Below are positions 53,716 through 63,418 of a DNA stretch of 64,000 nucleotides, in pieces; the first letter of the stretch is position 1; each line of letters opens with the position of its first letter. This DNA comes from Psychrobacter sp. UBA6766 (GTDB lineage: Bacteria; Pseudomonadota; Gammaproteobacteria; Pseudomonadales; Moraxellaceae): contig NZ_DKGQ01000020.1 of the NCBI RefSeq assembly GCF_002453355.1, positions 15,336-79,335 on the forward strand, given 5' to 3'. The notes beneath the pieces are model-generated. The model saw only the letters and a program-made list of their open reading frames with translations. It was not told where the DNA came from and did no database searches. The position numbers were made by a program, and so were the translations under genes.

Positions 53716-55323
53716 ATGACTCCTGCTGAACAATCGTCCTCTTATGCTCAGCCTATAAATAATGGCATGGATACTACCTCTAAACAACAACCTATAGAAT
53801 TTAAGTCTTGGCGCTGGTTTGGGTTGTTCTTAATCGCCTATTTTCTAATTTGGTCTATTATTCCAAGCTTTCTAGCCAGCAGTGTACCCTTCGATGTTAG
53901 CGAGGGTATAAATTGGGGCAGCGAATGGCAATGGGGCTATTATAAACATCCCCCATTATCGTCATGGATATTATACAGCTTTTATCAATTGTTTGGTCAT
54001 GTTGGCCCTTATTTACTCAGCCAATTATCTGTCTTACTCACCTTAGTCCTAATTTATCAGTTAGGCAAAAAAATTTGGTCACCTACCACTGCTCTAATCG
54101 GCAGTGCATTAACTTTAGCAGTTCTTTACTATACCTACCCTAGCCTTGAGTTTAATCACAACGTCGCTCAGTTTCCGATTTGGGCAGGGTTGTACTTAGC
54201 GTTTTATCAATCTTTAACTCAAAATCGTCTCAGAGATTGGATATTACTGGGTGTGGTTGGTGGACTTGGCATGCTGACCAAGTACACGGTGATATTTTTA
54301 CTGATACCAATGGCCTTGTATTTAGTGTTGCCGAGACAATGGTCGTTATTAAAACAGCCTAAACCGTGGATAGCGGCTTTTGTTATGTTAGCCATTTTTG
54401 CACCGCATTTATATTGGTTAGCAACGCACGATTGGTTACCGCTTAGCTATGCCAGTGGACGCTCGCAAGAGGTTGCTGCCGGTGCATATAACATCAAACG
54501 ACACTTTAGTTGGATAGGATTTATCATTGCTCAGCTTGTTGCTCATATTCCGCTACTCATTATGCTTGCTGTTAATCGCAAGCGTTTATTAAAGACTGAT
54601 GACTACAAGCACAGCTTGCCGCAGAACGCAGCATTACTTTGGTATATGTGGTTATCACCAATCGCGGTATTGGTTGTTTTAAGCTTAGTATTTGGGGTTG
54701 GCTTACGTGATATGTGGGGTATGCCAATGTGGGCACTGTCAGGGTTGCTCGCTGCCTCCTTGATAGCACCTGCCACTCAATTATTAACCGTCATCAAGCT
54801 ACGAAAAGCTCTAACTATTTGGTTGTCCCTTGTCACCGTACTAATGGTAGTATATGTGGGCTTCGGCGACAAGATTCGTCATAAGTCTTCTCGTATGCAG
54901 TGGCCGGAGCAGGCATTGGCAGTTCAAGCACAGACTACTTGGCAATCATTGAGTAGCTGTACACTTGATAGCGTTTCAGGTGATCGCTGGCTTGGCGCAT
55001 TAGTCGCGATGAATAGCGGCTTTCCCTCACAAATGATATCGGGCCCTGCCAGTCACTCGCCTTGGATGAATATTGAACGTTTACAAAAGAATGGTACGTT
55101 AGTCATGTGGCAAGAGGACGAAGAAGATATCGTGCTACCCTTACTAAATGATGTTAACGTTATTGCCGCTACTGAAGTGAGCAGCAATGACAATAGTGCT
55201 AATACTTTAGTTAAACAGCAAGGGCAATGGCAGATTCATTGGCGTGATAATAAAGCAGATCAGCCGTTATTGATAAACTGGGTGGCTTATGTCCCAATTC
55301 GCTGCTTTCAGGATTCAAAATAA
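53716..55323 (+). CDS. GT39-family lipid-linked sugar transferase (ArnT/FlmK-like)
   Basis: A 535-residue inner-membrane protein of the ArnT/PMT_2 type, with about ten membrane segments and a C-terminal periplasmic part (from about 410). The first periplasmic loop has VPFDVSEGIN, the acidic site of GT39 enzymes, and WGYYKHPPLSSWIL, with the conserved HPP. Members move a sugar from undecaprenyl phosphate to lipid A or protein. An open frame begins at a TTG 8 codons upstream, but ATG 53716 with AAGGC is preferred. First of four tightly packed genes ending in a deacetylase, as in flmK/naxD-type systems. Confidence 0.85.
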   Translation: MTPAEQSSSYAQPINNGMDTTSKQQPIEFKSWRWFGLFLIAYFLIWSIIPSFLASSVPFDVSEGINWGSEWQWGYYKHPPLSSWILYSFYQLFGHVGPYLLSQLSVLLTLVLIYQLGKKIWSPTTALIGSALTLAVLYYTYPSLEFNHNVAQFPIWAGLYLAFYQSLTQNRLRDWILLGVVGGLGMLTKYTVIFLLIPMALYLVLPRQWSLLKQPKPWIAAFVMLAIFAPHLYWLATHDWLPLSYASGRSQEVAAGAYNIKRHFSWIGFIIAQLVAHIPLLIMLAVNRKRLLKTDDYKHSLPQNAALLWYMWLSPIAVLVVLSLVFGVGLRDMWGMPMWALSGLLAASLIAPATQLLTVIKLRKALTIWLSLVTVLMVVYVGFGDKIRHKSSRMQWPEQALAVQAQTTWQSLSSCTLDSVSGDRWLGALVAMNSGFPSQMISGPASHSPWMNIERLQKNGTLVMWQEDEEDIVLPLLNDVNVIAATEVSSNDNSANTLVKQQGQWQIHWRDNKADQPLLINWVAYVPIRCFQDSK

Positions 55324-55383
55324 AGCCTTATTTTTCAGTGGCTGGTAAATAGCCATTTATATGAATAAAATAATTGAGTGTTT

Positions 55384-56487
55384 ATGCTAGATCAGTTGTC
55401 ACAATCTCGACCTTATTTGTCGATTATTATGCCTGCGTATAATGACGCTGAAGCCTTACAAGTGTTTTTGCCAGAAGTCTTCGACTTTACGCAGACGCTA
55501 CGCGCGCCAGTAGAGATAGCATCGGCCGAGCAAAATCTAGGGAGCTCAACAGCAAGAATAGCAAGCTGTGAGATTATTATTGTTGATGATGGTAGCCGCG
55601 ATAATTTGGTCGAGGTAGTCACACAGTTAATGCCTACTCGTCCAGCAAATACAGAATTAGAACTTATACGTTTATCGCGTAATTTTGGTAAAGAGCCTGC
55701 ACTCAGTGCTGGTCTAGCAGCCGCGCGCGGCGAGAGGGTTGCTATGATTGATGCGGATGGTCAGCATCCTTTATCAGTACTCATGCAAATGCTAACGATG
55801 ATCGAACAATCAGATATTGATATGGTCGCCGGCATTCAAGCCAATCGCCCACATGAAAGCCGGCTCGCAAAAACCTTAAAAAGCAGTTTTTATCATTTTA
55901 TCCAAGACAGCCAGCGCTATGAGATTCGTCCTAATGCCGGTGATTTCCGAGTGATGAATCGTAAGGTGTTAACTGCTCTACGTTCATTACCCGAGCGCCA
56001 ACGCTTTATGAAAGGTCTTTACGCTTGGGTTGGCTTTAATACGGTCTATTTGCCCTTTACTGCTGCCAATCGTGATACTGGTGAAAGTAAATTTAATTAT
56101 GGCAGTCTTTTTGAATTAGCTCTCGTGGGAATTACCTCGTTTTCTCAGCGACCACTACGGCTCATATCACGAATAGGTTTTGCTGTCTCTGCATTGGCCT
56201 TTTTATACGGCTTATATATTGTAATAGAGACCTTAATATTTGGTAGCGATGTCGCAGGCTGGGCAACTGTCGCAGCAGGCATTATGTTTTCTACTGGTAT
56301 ACAACTGGTTTGTATTGGCGTGATTGGCGAATATGTCGGTAGGCTCTATGAAGAGGTTAAGCAGCGACCACTGTATTTAATCGATGAAGTCATCAATAGC
56401 AAGTCTGCGCATACTACTCATCAATACGCTGATAGTTACCTACAGGCGACAGCCAAAAATGCAATGGACAAACCAGCTGATGAATAA
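55384..56487 (+). CDS. GtrB/FlmF2-like undecaprenyl-phosphate glycosyltransferase (GT2)
   Basis: A GT2 enzyme of 367 residues. SIIMPAYNDAE and IIIVDDGSRDN form the nucleotide site, DADGQHP is the DxD-type site, NAGDFRVM follows, and two C-terminal membrane helices (FAVSALAFLYGLYIVIE, TVAAGIMFSTGIQLV) then GEYVGRLYEE complete the GtrB/DPMS pattern. It would load a sugar from a UDP donor onto undecaprenyl phosphate. A 20-30-residue insert lies between the first two strands. A GTG lies two codons earlier; ATG 55384 is preferred. It overlaps the gtrA start by 8 bp. Confidence 0.88.
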   Translation: MLDQLSQSRPYLSIIMPAYNDAEALQVFLPEVFDFTQTLRAPVEIASAEQNLGSSTARIASCEIIIVDDGSRDNLVEVVTQLMPTRPANTELELIRLSRNFGKEPALSAGLAAARGERVAMIDADGQHPLSVLMQMLTMIEQSDIDMVAGIQANRPHESRLAKTLKSSFYHFIQDSQRYEIRPNAGDFRVMNRKVLTALRSLPERQRFMKGLYAWVGFNTVYLPFTAANRDTGESKFNYGSLFELALVGITSFSQRPLRLISRIGFAVSALAFLYGLYIVIETLIFGSDVAGWATVAAGIMFSTGIQLVCIGVIGEYVGRLYEEVKQRPLYLIDEVINSKSAHTTHQYADSYLQATAKNAMDKPADE

Positions 56488-56920
56488 CACAGCAGAAACG
56501 CAATCGAATGCTATGCAAGCCCTTTGGTTTTTAGCCGTTGGTGCCAGTGCGGCTTTGGTGCATTTTCTGGTATTGGTGAGTATCGTCAACTTTACCGCAA
56601 TCACTCCAGCTTGGGCAAACGTAGGCGCTTTTTTAATTGCTTTTTTGGTGAGCTTTTTTGGGCATTTTTATTTGACCTTTAAACAATCAGATCATTCAAA
56701 TAAGAGCATTCAGCACAACAATAATAAGAAAAGGCACTTACCCGCGCTAGGAAAATGGTTTAGCAGTTCCGCAGCAGGTTTCATTGCTAATCAAGGCTTA
56801 TTCGTTTTAGGGTTGCGTTCGTTCGGTGAGCAGTATTATATAGTGATATGGTTGCTAGTCACAGGCGTTATCACGGTCATGACCTTTGCATTGGGTAAAT
56901 TTTGGGCGTTTAAATCATGA
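56480..56920 (+). CDS. GtrA-family flippase-like protein
   Basis: A 146-residue protein with four membrane segments (ALWFLAVGASAALVHFLV, VGAFLIAFLVSFFGHFYLTF, FIANQGLFVLGL, IVIWLLVTGVITVMTFALGKFWAF). The FxHFYLTF and GKFWxF ends are GtrA signatures. GtrA proteins are thought to flip lipid-linked sugars across the inner membrane. The frame is open further up, but ATG 56480 overlaps the previous stop by 8 bp and the next gene begins in its own stop codon, so all are translationally coupled. A loop with His/Asn/Lys-rich residues sits between helices 2 and 3. Confidence 0.85.
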   Translation: MNNTAETQSNAMQALWFLAVGASAALVHFLVLVSIVNFTAITPAWANVGAFLIAFLVSFFGHFYLTFKQSDHSNKSIQHNNNKKRHLPALGKWFSSSAAGFIANQGLFVLGLRSFGEQYYIVIWLLVTGVITVMTFALGKFWAFKS

Positions 56921-57798
56921 GCCATCCTCATTATCAAGAGCGAGCTGCTGTCCTATCTAACCATGCTCGCCCTGTGATTATTAACGTTGATGATTTAGGA
57001 TTATCTACTGCCGTCAACGATGCGGTCATTCATCTTGCCGAGCTTGGTCGTATTGGCGCCAGCAGCTATATGGTTGGCGGTACAATTACGGATAGCGAAA
57101 TTAATCGTCTGAACCAACTCAATGTCGATATTGGCTTGCATTTAGATTTGACGGGTATATTTCCTTCCGCTCTGCGTGGTTCATTAAAATCAATCATTAT
57201 CGCTAGCTACTTGCGTCGTTTTAATCCCATGCAAGTAACCGATATTATTAAACAACAATTAGATGGATTTGAAGAACGCTTTAATCGTGCGCCTGTATTT
57301 ATTGACGGACATCAACATATCCATCAGTTTCCGGTTATTCGTCAGTGTTTGATTAATGAATTAACCAACCGTTATCGTAGTGAGATATCAAAAGGTACGC
57401 TTAGCGCACGCGTTACTACACCGCTTATTAATGACGTAAAGTCTTGGATCATTTATATACTAGGTGGTTATGCTTGGCGAGAATCTTGTCAGCATCATCA
57501 AATTCTAACCAATGATAAATTTGGTGGGGTTTATGGTTTTGATGCTGATCGTCAGCAATTAGCAATGTTATGGGAAAAGTGGCTACAAGGTGCACCGTGT
57601 CATACAGCTAACGTATCACCTACTCTGATTATGTGTCATCCTGCCGTTCCTGACAATGCAAGTCATAGCTGGCAAGATGATATCAAAGCCGCTCGTGAGA
57701 TTGAATATGAATGGCTAATAAGTGATGCATTTAAAAATTTATTGCATAAGCATAACGTAAGATTGATGCGTTGGTCTGATATGACATCGGCCTCCTAA
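56917..57798 (+). CDS. YdjC/ChbG-family carbohydrate deacetylase (NaxD/HpnK-like)
   Basis: A 293-residue YdjC-fold deacetylase. Metal and catalytic residues are visible: Asp25-Asp26 in VDDLG, His75 in GLHLDLTG, and Asp130, His132, His134, His136 in IDGHQHIHQFP. ATGA overlap with gtrA shows coupling. Members remove N-acetyl groups from amino sugars; NaxD of Francisella acts on undecaprenyl-phosphate-GalNAc, HpnK on a hopanoid precursor. With FlmF2-like and FlmK-like enzymes next door, deacetylation of a lipid-linked N-acetylhexosamine is the most likely role, which would yield a positively charged sugar. Confidence 0.88.
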   Translation: MSHPHYQERAAVLSNHARPVIINVDDLGLSTAVNDAVIHLAELGRIGASSYMVGGTITDSEINRLNQLNVDIGLHLDLTGIFPSALRGSLKSIIIASYLRRFNPMQVTDIIKQQLDGFEERFNRAPVFIDGHQHIHQFPVIRQCLINELTNRYRSEISKGTLSARVTTPLINDVKSWIIYILGGYAWRESCQHHQILTNDKFGGVYGFDADRQQLAMLWEKWLQGAPCHTANVSPTLIMCHPAVPDNASHSWQDDIKAAREIEYEWLISDAFKNLLHKHNVRLMRWSDMTSAS

Positions 57799-57852
57799 GC
57801 TTTTAATAGGGTGTTAATCTAAGATAATAAGAAAGACACAATGACAAAGATA

Positions 57853-57888
57853 AAAAAAGCTAAGACTGAAAACAATCTTAGCTTTTTT
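57853..57888. terminator. Bidirectional terminator between the YdjC gene and ilvE
   Basis: A 13-bp stem AAAAAAGCTAAGA/TCTTAGCTTTTTT with a 10-nt loop, between converging genes. Confidence 0.92.
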
Positions 57889-57914
57889 ACTTAACAAGAT
57901 AGAAGGGTAAAAAA

Positions 57915-58844
57915 TTAATCAATAAAACTTAACCAGTCCATATATTGTTCATTGCGGCCATGAACCACATCAAAATATAAGGTTTGCAGTTTTTCAGTCA
58001 ACGGACCACGGCCACCATTACCAATGATGCGGTCATCGTATTCACGAATAGGTGTTACTTCAGCCGCTGTACCTGTCATAAAGATTTCATCAGCCAAGTA
58101 AAACTCATCACGAGTGATACGGCGCTCAACGACTTTGATACCCAAATCTTCAGCAAACTGAATGATAGTACGACGCGTGATACCATCTAATGCGCCGCCT
58201 GCTAAGTCTGGCGTATGCAGCTCGCCATTTTTAACTAAAAATAAGTTCTCGCCTGACCCTTGGCAAACATAGCCTTGTGAGTCCATTAATATAGCTTCAT
58301 CGTAGCCATTACGCGTGACTTCTTGATTGGCCATAATAGACACAGGGTAGTTACTTGAAGCTTTTGCTTTACACATGGTCACATTGGTCATGTGATGGGT
58401 AAATGATGACGTTTTTACACGAATGCCGTTTTTGATACCATCCTCACCAAGATATGCGCCCCAATGCCAAGCGGCGACCATTGCGTTGATGCTATTGTCG
58501 TGTGATGACAGACCAAGTTTTTCGGCGCCAACCCAAATAAGCGGACGAATATAGGCTTCTGCCAAGTTGTTTTGCTTAACGACATCTTTGTGTGCTTGCT
58601 CAAGAGTCGCTGCATCGAAAGGCACTTTCATTTGAAAGATTTTAGCAGAACCCAATAGGCGCTCGGTATGTTCTTTTAAACGAAAAATTGCCGTGCGATT
58701 GTCAGCCGTTTGGTAGGCTCGTACCCCTTCAAATACCGCCATGCCATAATGCAGGCTATGCGTAAGTACATGAACCTTGGCATCTGGCTGCTCAATCATT
58801 GTGCCATTCATCCAAAGCTTACCTTCTTGTGTTGCCATATTCAT
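57915..58844 (-). CDS. ilvE: Branched-chain amino acid aminotransferase
   Basis: PLP enzyme of fold type IV, 309 residues, for the last step of Ile, Leu and Val synthesis. Motifs: HSLHYGMAVFEGVRAY, the PLP Lys161 in AKASSNYP, and the ENLFLVKNGELHTP and GITRRTII blocks. The start has AAGGA seven bases upstream. It follows glnE on the same strand by 287 bp, an order also found in Pseudomonas and Acinetobacter. It marks the right border of the LOS region. Confidence 0.95.
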   Translation of the reverse strand: MNMATQEGKLWMNGTMIEQPDAKVHVLTHSLHYGMAVFEGVRAYQTADNRTAIFRLKEHTERLLGSAKIFQMKVPFDAATLEQAHKDVVKQNNLAEAYIRPLIWVGAEKLGLSSHDNSINAMVAAWHWGAYLGEDGIKNGIRVKTSSFTHHMTNVTMCKAKASSNYPVSIMANQEVTRNGYDEAILMDSQGYVCQGSGENLFLVKNGELHTPDLAGGALDGITRRTIIQFAEDLGIKVVERRITRDEFYLADEIFMTGTAAEVTPIREYDDRIIGNGGRGPLTEKLQTLYFDVVHGRNEQYMDWLSFID

Positions 58845-58975
58845 TTAATAGTCCTTATGCTAGCGCTGACGTCTAACTTTTTTTGTTGAGTGTTAAGTAA
58901 ATATATTTATTAAAATTGCCTGTTGGCATTGAGAGCCTATTTTCAGGAGCAAATTTTTCTATATACGAATTTAAT

Positions 58976-59000
58976 GTGCCCGTGATTATATCATCGGCAC
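58976..59000. repeat. Hairpin between glnE and ilvE
   Basis: GTGCC/GGCAC and GTGAT/ATCAT pair around a single mismatch and a 3-nt loop (10 pairs). It could be an operator of ilvE or a weak glnE terminator. Confidence 0.4.
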
Positions 59001-59131
59001 ACTACGCAAATACAATATTTTAGTTTATCACCACGTGGCTTTTATTCATACACCCTTGAGTAAAATCCCTATTAAGACCCTACGTTTATTAGATTAACTT
59101 TATACTGCCAAATCATTATTTTACCGCAGCG

Positions 59132-61981
59132 TTATTCCGCTGATTCTACGCCCATCAGATGTTGCCACTGCGTTTGTACCAGTGCTCGCGTTTCTTTCCA
59201 AAGCGATTCATCAACCAGTAACGATTGCTCGGATAAGGCCAATTGATGGGTCGCTGCGCGGATGCGTAAATAAGCATCGGTCAAATCTTGGCAAACTGTT
59301 GCCTCCCAAATACCAAGCGCCGCCACTTCTTCAAAGATACGGACGTTATCACTCCATTTGGTCAAACTAGGATGCTCGTGCGAATAGGCTAATACGGCAA
59401 ATTGCGCCAAAAACTCAATATCTACAATGCCACCAGCATCTTGTTTGAGGTGAAACTTGCCCGCTTGCTGTTGCCATTGACTAGTGCCCAGATGTTTTTG
59501 CATTTTAATACGCATACTCGTGACTTCGATACGAACTTGCTCAATGGTACGCGGTAATGCCAAAACTGTTCGACGAATATCACAAAAACGTGCCGTAACG
59601 CGTCTATCACCGCAGATTGCCCGCGCTCGTACCAATGCTTGATGCTCCCATGACCAAGCCTTCTCAAGCTGATAGGTTTCAAAGGCGTGACAAGAAATCA
59701 CCATCATGCCCGCATTACCCGAAGGGCGCAGCCGCATATCGACTTCATAAGCGCGGCCGTCACGGGTTTGGGTATTAAGGTAGGTCATTAGCTTTTGTGC
59801 CAAACGGGCGGCAAACTTCATACCACTGACGGATTTTTCTCCTGTAGTCATGCCCTGCTCTTTTATTTTATGCAAAAATACCAAGTCTAAATCTGATGAA
59901 TATGACAGCTCAAGCCCGCCAAGTTTGCCATAGCCGATAATGGCAAAGCCGCAATCCGCTTCAGTGACCGGATCACCGTCTTGACCAATTGGGTAACCAT
60001 AGCGTTTGACAATTTCGGCAAAAGCACGCTCAAGCGCGGCCTCTAGCACCACAGCGGCAATGTAAGTCAGTGAGTCCGACACTTTCATAATGGGACGCTC
60101 TGCCAATACATCACTGGCAGCGACCGCCAACACTTGGTTCTTTTTAAATAACCGCAATACGCTTAAGAGCTCTTCTTCATCGTTTGGCTCTACGCGCAAT
60201 AACTGTTGACGCAAAATATCACGCAGCTCAAGCTTGTCTGGCAGATGACGATAGCGCTGCTGTAAAAATGTGTCTAAAAGCACCGGATAATGGGCCAGTT
60301 CTTTTGCAATCCAAGGGCTAGCAGACAACATCGGAATCAGCTCTACGGTTGCATTAGGATTTTCTGCAATCATCACTAGGTAAATAGAACGGCGACAAAT
60401 AGCTTCTAATAAGGCGATTAAACGCGGCAAAGCGGTATTCGCCAGTTGCTGCTGTTCTTCATGGGCAAGTAGCGCGTGTACAATAACAGGATAAGCATCA
60501 TCTAAACGTTCACGCGCCTCATCGCTTAAATTGGCGACCATTTTCGACTGCCAAAAACCCTGTAATAGCTCGCGATTTTCTTCGCTCAACACCTCATTTA
60601 AACGGGCAATTTGCTCATTTAAACGTTCTGGTTCAAGCTCGTCATTATCTTGATCGGGTATTTGCCGTTCGGTAACCATCCGCTCAAACGGAACATTGAC
60701 ATGATGGCGGTGATCATTCAACGTCGCTAATAACGCTTTCCAATCCGCAAAACCAAGGGTGATCGCCAGATTATGCTGCCACTTCGCATCATGCGGTAGG
60801 CGCTGTGTTTGCTGATCATTAATCGCTTGAATACCGTGCTCAAGACGACGTAAAAAACGATACGCAGCTTGCAACTCGTGATAAGTCTCGTGTTCTAAAT
60901 ACCCAAGCTGACACAACGCTTGCATCGCCCCCAAACAAGACTTCACTTGCAACTGCGGATGCCGACCGCCATAAATCAGTTGAAATGCTTGGACGATAAA
61001 TTCGATATCTCGAATACCGCCAGCACCGAGCTTGATATTGTCCAAATCCTCACGCTGAACCACTTGATTTTGAATCAGAGATTTCATTTCTCTGAGAGCC
61101 GAAAAAGCACTGTAATCAACGTAATAGCGAAACACAAAAGGCTTAATCAGCGCTTGTATGTCATCGTAAAATGGCTGCTCGATGTGTCCGACCACTCGAG
61201 CTTTGAGCCAAGCGAAACGCTCCCACGCCCGTCCATGTTGAGAAAAATATTTCTGTAATGCCGATAGATGTATCGCCAAGTCACTGCCATCACCCCACGG
61301 TCGCAGCCGCATATCGACCCGAAATACAAAGCCATCGGCCGTATTGTTATCAAGTAGTTTGATAATGCCCTGCCCAAGCCGCGTCATAAACCGCTTATTA
61401 TCAATACTGCGTGTGCCTTTGGCTTTATCGCCATCCGTTTCACCGCGCGCCTGATGGACAAAAATAAGGTCGATATCACTCGACAAATTAAGCTCATGGG
61501 CGCCAAGCTTTCCCATTGCCATAATCGCCATATCATCAGCTTGTACGTTGCCTTTAGTATTAATAAAGGTCGGTTGACCATATTGTGCAACCAGCTGCTG
61601 GTACGTGTAGTCTTTGGCAAATAAAATACAGCCATCCGCGAATTCAGACAGCTCGTCGGTCAATTGCTCAAGTTCAATCACTGCCAAGGCATCTTGCCAA
61701 ATCCAGCGCATCATCAAAAGCATTCGCAAATGACGCAAACCGCTCATGACTTTGGCTTCATCAGCAAGTTGGTAATTTTCGTCTAAAGTATAATCTTGAA
61801 TAAGATCATCAATTTGTTGGCGCGTTAAGGTGCTCTCTAACGCATAGCTGCGCAAAAACGTCTGGCAAGCGCCCGTTCGACTTTGCCATACCTGATAAGC
61901 AAATTCGCTCGCAGTTTGTAGCACTTTTAGCTGCTCTGATGTGGGCTGGAAGCCTGTACCATTCGGTACGGAAGATAGCAT
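59132..61981 (-). CDS. glnE: Glutamine synthetase adenylyltransferase / adenylyl-removing enzyme
   Basis: Adenylylates and deadenylylates glutamine synthetase in nitrogen control. 949 residues (E. coli 946). Two nucleotidyltransferase domains: an N-terminal one with LNLSSDIDLIFVHQ (adenylyl-removing) and a C-terminal one with GGLELSYSSDLDLVFLHK (adenylylating), each followed by DMRLRP. LKQDAGGIVDIEFLAQF and the first-half equivalent GAGGIRDIEFIVQAF also match. The frame begins at TTG 62005, but the ATG at 61981 is the likely start; AAGGAG lies 11-12 nt upstream, slightly far. Confidence 0.95.
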   Translation of the reverse strand: MLSSVPNGTGFQPTSEQLKVLQTASEFAYQVWQSRTGACQTFLRSYALESTLTRQQIDDLIQDYTLDENYQLADEAKVMSGLRHLRMLLMMRWIWQDALAVIELEQLTDELSEFADGCILFAKDYTYQQLVAQYGQPTFINTKGNVQADDMAIMAMGKLGAHELNLSSDIDLIFVHQARGETDGDKAKGTRSIDNKRFMTRLGQGIIKLLDNNTADGFVFRVDMRLRPWGDGSDLAIHLSALQKYFSQHGRAWERFAWLKARVVGHIEQPFYDDIQALIKPFVFRYYVDYSAFSALREMKSLIQNQVVQREDLDNIKLGAGGIRDIEFIVQAFQLIYGGRHPQLQVKSCLGAMQALCQLGYLEHETYHELQAAYRFLRRLEHGIQAINDQQTQRLPHDAKWQHNLAITLGFADWKALLATLNDHRHHVNVPFERMVTERQIPDQDNDELEPERLNEQIARLNEVLSEENRELLQGFWQSKMVANLSDEARERLDDAYPVIVHALLAHEEQQQLANTALPRLIALLEAICRRSIYLVMIAENPNATVELIPMLSASPWIAKELAHYPVLLDTFLQQRYRHLPDKLELRDILRQQLLRVEPNDEEELLSVLRLFKKNQVLAVAASDVLAERPIMKVSDSLTYIAAVVLEAALERAFAEIVKRYGYPIGQDGDPVTEADCGFAIIGYGKLGGLELSYSSDLDLVFLHKIKEQGMTTGEKSVSGMKFAARLAQKLMTYLNTQTRDGRAYEVDMRLRPSGNAGMMVISCHAFETYQLEKAWSWEHQALVRARAICGDRRVTARFCDIRRTVLALPRTIEQVRIEVTSMRIKMQKHLGTSQWQQQAGKFHLKQDAGGIVDIEFLAQFAVLAYSHEHPSLTKWSDNVRIFEEVAALGIWEATVCQDLTDAYLRIRAATHQLALSEQSLLVDESLWKETRALVQTQWQHLMGVESAE

Positions 61982-62353
61982 AACGACGACAACTCCTTGC
62001 AGCAAAATATTATAAAACCATATCAGGATAAGCTTAGAACATAACCGAATTCTTTACCATTACCATCATGTTTATCAAACTGAACCTTCTTGATAAACAA
62101 TGACACTAATAGGTGTAAAATGACGCTTAACCATATTGATACTGTTTGGTTTGAGCGGTTTCATGTTAGCATAAATAGCTAAAGCCTAAATAATGGCGGC
62201 TTTTTTACTTCATAATTTATTCTTATCACTTCACGATGCGCTGTATACCTCAGTTACTATTATTACGACAATCAATAATAAAACAGATCCATGATAGTAT
62301 ATTCCATCCTTCCTGAAGCATTGATATAAAAAGATAAAAATAGGTCACTCAAG
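61982..62353. other. 372-bp divergent intergenic region
   Basis: No gene. A weak hairpin with a T-run (62181-62206) is the only visible structure; promoters for glnE and the reductase are expected. Confidence 0.4.
62181..62206 (+). terminator. Weak terminator-like hairpin
   Basis: AAAGCC/GGCTTT, 11-nt loop, then T residues. It has no plus-strand gene before it, so its role is doubtful. Confidence 0.3.
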
Positions 62354-63418
62354 ATGAAACAGATAAGTATGAAAGAACAAAATCAAGAAATCGTACTCGC
62401 TAAGCATCCTTCAGGCGTGCCAACACCAGATACCTTTAAAATCAATAATATCGATATGCCGACACTCAAAAAAGGCGAAGTGCTGCTTAAAAGTATTTAT
62501 GTTTCCGTTGACCCTGGTATGCGTGGATTTATGAATAAAGGCGAGGATGATGCTGCTGGTAATAAATTTCAGCTAAACAAACCTATCACCAGTCGAACCG
62601 TCGCCCAGATCGTGGCAATCGATACAGACCACCCCAATACGGACAACGATAACAACTTCAAGGTTGGCGATATCGTCCATGGTCGATTTGCATGGCAAAA
62701 ATATCAAACGGTCAATATTGCCGATATTGAAAAAGTCGACCCTACGCTTGCGCCTATCTCTACTGCTGTTAGCATGCTTGGAGTGCCTGGACTTGCCGCC
62801 TACTTTGGGTTGCTAAATATTGGCCAGCCAAAACAAGGTGAAACAGTGGTTGTTTCTGGTGCAGCAGGATCAGTAGGTAGTATGGCCGCCCAAATCGCTA
62901 AGATAAAAGGCTGCAAAGTGATCGGTATTGCGGGCTCTGCCAAAAAAGTTGCGTACTTAGAAGATGATTTAGGATTGGATAAAGGCATTAATTATAAGCA
63001 AGTCGATGACATGCAAGCCACTATAAAAGAAGCCTGCCCTGATGGCGTTGACATCTTCTTTGATAATGTTGGCGGGGAGTTATTCGATGCCGTCTTTGCC
63101 AATATTAACAGGCATGCCCGAATCTCTATTTGCGGTCAAATTGCCGATTATAATGAATCTAACCCACCGCAGGGCCCTAGGCCGATGCATACATTAATTA
63201 AAAAGAGCGCCCGCATAGAAGGTTTTGTGGTCTATGATTTTGCTGATGAATTCGACGATGCCAAAAAGCAAATTGCTGACTGGTATAATAATGGCGACTT
63301 AATCTATAAAGAGAACCTCATTGAAGGTTTTGAAAGTATTCCTGACGCCTTTATCGGACTATTTTCTGGAGAAAATATCGGTAAGCAGATGATTAAAGTT
63401 GGTGAGGTAGAAGAATAA
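62354..63418 (+). CDS. NADPH-dependent medium-chain reductase (CurA/leukotriene-B4 dehydrogenase-like)
   Basis: A 354-residue zinc-free MDR enzyme. SVDPGMRGFMN is the conserved N-terminal block of the CurA/PTGR group; GAAGSVGSMAAQIAK is the nucleotide-binding motif, with GIAGSAKKVAYL following; and FFDNVGGELFDAVF and ICGQIADYN are typical. Such enzymes reduce activated double bonds of enones with NADPH. The start could be ATG 62354 or 62369. Monocistronic, upstream of tusD. Confidence 0.88.
   Translation: MKQISMKEQNQEIVLAKHPSGVPTPDTFKINNIDMPTLKKGEVLLKSIYVSVDPGMRGFMNKGEDDAAGNKFQLNKPITSRTVAQIVAIDTDHPNTDNDNNFKVGDIVHGRFAWQKYQTVNIADIEKVDPTLAPISTAVSMLGVPGLAAYFGLLNIGQPKQGETVVVSGAAGSVGSMAAQIAKIKGCKVIGIAGSAKKVAYLEDDLGLDKGINYKQVDDMQATIKEACPDGVDIFFDNVGGELFDAVFANINRHARISICGQIADYNESNPPQGPRPMHTLIKKSARIEGFVVYDFADEFDDAKKQIADWYNNGDLIYKENLIEGFESIPDAFIGLFSGENIGKQMIKVGEVEE

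Noticed and set aside
56384..56479. Longer N-terminus for the GtrA protein
   Set aside because: It would overlap the GT2 gene by over 100 bp; ATG 56480 with the 8-bp overlap gives the normal GtrA length.
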